From an uncultured Bdellovibrio sp. (GTDB lineage Bacteria; Bdellovibrionota; Bdellovibrionia; Bdellovibrionales; Bdellovibrionaceae), in contig CAMLRE010000068.1 of assembly GCA_946482355.1 (NCBI GenBank), positions 1 to 8,612 on the forward strand: a stretch of DNA of 8,612 nucleotides, written 5' to 3'. Each line of letters begins with the position of its first letter. The stretch's first letter is position 1. A program made the position numbers and the translations under genes. Shown one piece after another: positions 6,807 through 8,612 of this stretch. The notes under the pieces are model-generated. The model had not been told where the DNA came from. It worked only from the letters and a program-made list of their open reading frames with translations, and did no database searches.

Positions 6807-6819
6807 AAGCCTCCGGCTT
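6807..6819 (-). promoter_or_regulatory. Shine-Dalgarno of lepA inside a small stem-loop
   Basis: On the minus strand AAGCC-GGA-GGCTT forms a 5-bp stem with a 3-base loop, two bases before the GTG start. The GGAGG ribosome-binding site occupies the loop and the start of the 3' arm. The stem is short, so any control of translation is speculative, but it marks the initiation site and supports the GTG start. Confidence 0.5.
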
Positions 6820-6838
6820 TAACTAAAAAATCTTTTTA

Positions 6839-8005
6839 CTATTTTGCAGCTTCTTTAAGTTGTTCGATTTTATTTAATTTTTCCCATGGGAAGAAACCTT
6901 TATCTAAGTTTTCTTCACGACCGAAGTGACCGTAAGCCGCTGTCGGAACATAGATTGGTTTTAATAAATCGAATTCTTTTACGATACGAGCTGGGCGTAA
7001 ATCCCAGTTCTTTTTAACGATCTCAGCTAATTTTTCAGAACCTAATTTTGAAGTGCCGTAATCATTGACTGCAATTGAAACTGGTTCTGCTACACCGATC
7101 GCATAAGAGATTTGAACTAAACATTTTTCAGCAAGACCCGCAGCCACGATATTTTTAGCTACGTGACGAGCAGCGTACGCCGCCGAACGGTCAACTTTAG
7201 AAGGGTCTTTACCAGAGAATGCACCACCACCGTGGGCACCGTGACCACCGTAAGTATCTACGATGATTTTACGACCTGTAAGACCCGCATCACCCATTGG
7301 ACCACCTGTTACGAAACGGCCTGTTGGATTGATGTGGAATTTAGTGTTGTTATCAATCCATTTTGAAGGGATTGATTTTTTAACAAGCTCTTCCATGATG
7401 AAAGATTTAATTTCGGCGTTTGTTACTGAATCAGCATGCTGAGTTGATAACACGATTGTATCAATACGTTTTGCAATACCGTTTTCGTATTGAACAGAAA
7501 CTTGTGATTTAGCATCAGGACGTAACCAGTTTACGCGACCTTCTTTACGAAGTGCTGCTAAGTCTTGAACTAAAGCATGAGATAACGAAAGTGATAATGG
7601 CATGAACGTTGGAGTTTCGTTCGTTGCGTAACCAAACATTAAACCTTGGTCACCAGCACCTTGTTCATCAGCGCCAGTCTCTTTAACACCTTGAGCGATG
7701 TCTGCAGACTGTTGACCAACAGCAACCATTACGGCGCAAGTTTTATAATCGAAGCCTTTATCTGAGTGATCGTAACCAATGCGGCGAACAGCATCACGGG
7801 CGATTTCAGAGAAATTAATTTTTGCAGAAGTTGTGATTTCACCACCAACAACAACTAAACCCGTTGTTAACATAGTTTCGCAGGCTACACGGCCTTTAGG
7901 ATCTTGCGCTAAGATAGCATCAAGAATTGAATCACTGATTTGATCCGCCATTTTATCCGGGTGACCTTCAGAAACTGACTCGCTCGTAAAAATATAATTT
8001 TTCAT
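6839..8005 (-). CDS. metK: S-adenosylmethionine synthase (methionine adenosyltransferase)
   Basis: MetK makes S-adenosylmethionine from ATP and methionine, releasing phosphate and pyrophosphate. It is cytoplasmic and usually tetrameric. The 388 residues match the family (about 385-400). The N-terminal ATP-binding segment [20 protein letters not shown] (6-25) contains His15 and Asp17. Signature one, GAGDQG followed by LMFGY, is at 116-126; signature two, GGGAFSGKD with [11 protein letters not shown], is at 259-277. The ATP/Mg-binding region [20 protein letters not shown] (234-253) is also intact. The ATG at 8003-8005 is preceded by TAAGGA, about 11 bases away. The gene ends TAG followed at once by an in-frame TAA. 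It is the first minus-strand gene after a divergent region, so its promoter should lie between 8006 and about 8100. No known SAM riboswitch was recognised in the short leader. Confidence 0.98.
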   Translation of the reverse strand: MKNYIFTSESVSEGHPDKMADQISDSILDAILAQDPKGRVACETMLTTGLVVVGGEITTSAKINFSEIARDAVRRIGYDHSDKGFDYKTCAVMVAVGQQSADIAQGVKETGADEQGAGDQGLMFGYATNETPTFMPLSLSLSHALVQDLAALRKEGRVNWLRPDAKSQVSVQYENGIAKRIDTIVLSTQHADSVTNAEIKSFIMEELVKKSIPSKWIDNNTKFHINPTGRFVTGGPMGDAGLTGRKIIVDTYGGHGAHGGGAFSGKDPSKVDRSAAYAARHVAKNIVAAGLAEKCLVQISYAIGVAEPVSIAVNDYGTSKLGSEKLAEIVKKNWDLRPARIVKEFDLLKPIYVPTAAYGHFGREENLDKGFFPWEKLNKIEQLKEAAK

Positions 8006-8068
8006 TACTGTATTCGTCCTTACAACAAAGGGTTATTTGATATTTTTGTCTTATGTTAAAACCACTGA

Positions 8069-8097
8069 AAATTACTGCATTTTTAGAGAGGAATCAA
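8069..8097 (-). promoter_or_regulatory. Possible sigma70-type promoter for metK
   Basis: On the minus strand TTGATT (8092-8097) and TAATTT (8069-8074) are separated by exactly 17 bases. They match the -35 box at four of six positions and the -10 box at three of six. The position would give a leader of roughly 55 bases before metK. The match is weak and rests on spacing and location. Confidence 0.3.
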
Positions 8098-8116
8098 TGT
8101 CTAAGCTTTAGACATT
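8096..8116. repeat. Perfect inverted repeat in the divergent metK/exported-protein region
   Basis: AATGTCTAA and TTAGACATT are perfect 9-base arms around GCT. The element lies about 90 bases upstream of metK and about 100 bases upstream of the divergent gene, and its left arm touches the possible metK -35 box. No T-run follows on the minus strand, and the AT-rich arms suit a dimeric regulator's operator better than a terminator. The regulator is unknown. A MetJ site is not claimed, because the AGACGTCT core is absent. Confidence 0.5.
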
Positions 8117-8200
8117 ACTAACTTTTCTTCAAGGCATTCATTATTCCCACCCAAAAGCCCTACTGCGTAGTATCTTGGCACTGTTTTCAAACCCATTTTT

Positions 8201-8207
8201 AAAGGAG
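8201..8207 (+). promoter_or_regulatory. Strong Shine-Dalgarno of the divergent exported-protein gene
   Basis: AAAGGAG stands six bases before the ATG at 8214, an ideal spacing. Together with the signal peptide just downstream, it identifies the plus strand as the coding strand here. Confidence 0.8.
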
Positions 8208-8213
8208 TTCCCA

Positions 8214-8612
8214 ATGAAAACACTAAGTTTAGCGCTTAAAACGATTACCGTAGGTTTAACTCTAGTAAGTTCTGTTTCTTTTGCAGCAGACGCAGCTTCA
8301 GCTGAGAAATTTGTCGATAAAGCCGAATTAATGCAGATCTTACGTGAAGGTGGTCTTCCAGAAGGCACACAAAAAGGCTTAACTTTGGATGGCAAGAGCT
8401 GCGAACTTACGATCAGCACTGAAGCCGGCAAAGAAAAAGTTTCGATGAAATCAGAAACTGATGAATATGCCCAAGAGCTTATCTTTGCAGAAGATTTAAA
8501 TGATATTAAGTTTCGTATCAGAGAAACAGCTAACGGCATTTCGATTAATCAAGATTTCGATGATAGCTATCAAGATGTAAAGATTGAGAAAGTTTCTAAG
8601 TCAGAAGCGCAA
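8214..8612 (+). CDS. Small exported protein of unknown function, partial (C-terminus beyond right edge)
   Basis: The frame runs without a stop from the ATG to the window end (133 codons), so the gene is truncated by the edge. The first 24 residues form a classic Sec signal peptide: basic start (MKTLSLALK), hydrophobic core (TITVGLTLVSSV) and a cleavage site SFA-AD at residues 22-26, with no lipobox cysteine. The mature protein would be periplasmic or secreted and is a likely substrate of the signal peptidases encoded nearby. The mature part is strongly acidic and charged, with one cysteine (Cys63). Its later part (about 88-127) looks beta-rich, with alternating segments such as ELIF, IKFRIRE, GISINQDF and DVKIEKV. 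I do not recognise a family. It is transcribed away from metK and shares the 208-base divergent region with it. The opposite strand is also open over most of this stretch, but lacks these coding signals. Confidence 0.82.
   Translation, partial: MKTLSLALKTITVGLTLVSSVSFAADAASAEKFVDKAELMQILREGGLPEGTQKGLTLDGKSCELTISTEAGKEKVSMKSETDEYAQELIFAEDLNDIKFRIRETANGISINQDFDDSYQDVKIEKVSKSEAQ

Noticed and set aside
6806..6838. Terminator between metK and lepA
   Set aside because: The 33-base gap has only an A/T-only imperfect stem and the small lepA ribosome-binding-site hairpin. No GC stem followed by a T-run was seen, so read-through is more likely.
8006..8068. SAM-responsive riboswitch in the metK leader
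   Set aside because: Expected for metK in some bacteria, but the leader is short and no SAM-I, SAM-II or SMK core was recognised. Only a 4-bp CCTT/AAGG stem (8018-8031) near the ribosome-binding site was found, which is too weak. A covariance-model search would decide.
8176..8191. TGGCAC resembling the -24 element of a sigma54 promoter
   Set aside because: The required GC at the -12 position is absent (TCAA is found at that spacing).
8175..8203. TTGGCA-N17-TTTAAA as a sigma70 promoter of the exported-protein gene
   Set aside because: The hexamers and spacing look good, but transcription would start around 8210, after the AAAGGAG ribosome-binding site and almost at the ATG. A leaderless transcript is unlikely given that strong site.
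8141..8539. 132-codon minus-strand reading frame opposite the exported-protein gene
   Set aside because: The plus strand here has an ideal ribosome-binding site, an ATG and a classic signal peptide, and its frame stays open to the edge. The minus-strand translation is serine-rich with no recognisable motif, as expected of a shadow frame.

Overview
The window reads as a chromosomal housekeeping stretch from a Gram-negative bacterium of moderately low GC content, with many TTA leucine codons. The protein sequences, the gene order and the use of three consecutive type I signal peptidases suggest a Bdellovibrio-like member of the Bdellovibrionota. That placement is from memory of family resemblance and was not tested by a search. 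No mobile element, CRISPR array, rRNA or tRNA was seen.

Layout. Seven complete genes and one partial gene lie on the minus strand. In transcription order they are metK (S-adenosylmethionine synthase), lepA (elongation factor 4), three tandem signal peptidase I genes (here LepB1, LepB2, LepB3), pyrB (aspartate carbamoyltransferase), carA (carbamoyl-phosphate synthase small chain), and an uncharacterised gene cut by the left edge. The block from LepB1 to the left edge is very tight: a 14-base overlap, a 1-base gap, a 20-base gap, a 1-base overlap and a 14-base overlap. This implies one polycistronic, translationally coupled unit. A 119-base gap holding a perfect 9-bp hairpin separates lepA from LepB1, and 33 bases separate metK from lepA. 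On the right a divergent plus-strand gene encodes a small exported protein with a clear Sec signal peptide and runs off the edge. The 208-base divergent region between it and metK holds a perfect 9-bp inverted repeat that touches a possible metK -35 box.

Function. metK supplies the cell's methyl donor. LepA is a ribosome-associated GTPase. The LepB proteins remove signal peptides at the outer face of the inner membrane. PyrB and CarA carry out early steps of pyrimidine synthesis. The most unusual point is that LepB3 keeps the catalytic lysine and the GDNR box but has threonine at the position of the nucleophilic serine, and also at the oxyanion-hole serine. LepB1 and LepB2 look fully catalytic. 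The set therefore looks like two active peptidases plus a paralogue that is altered, specialised or non-catalytic.
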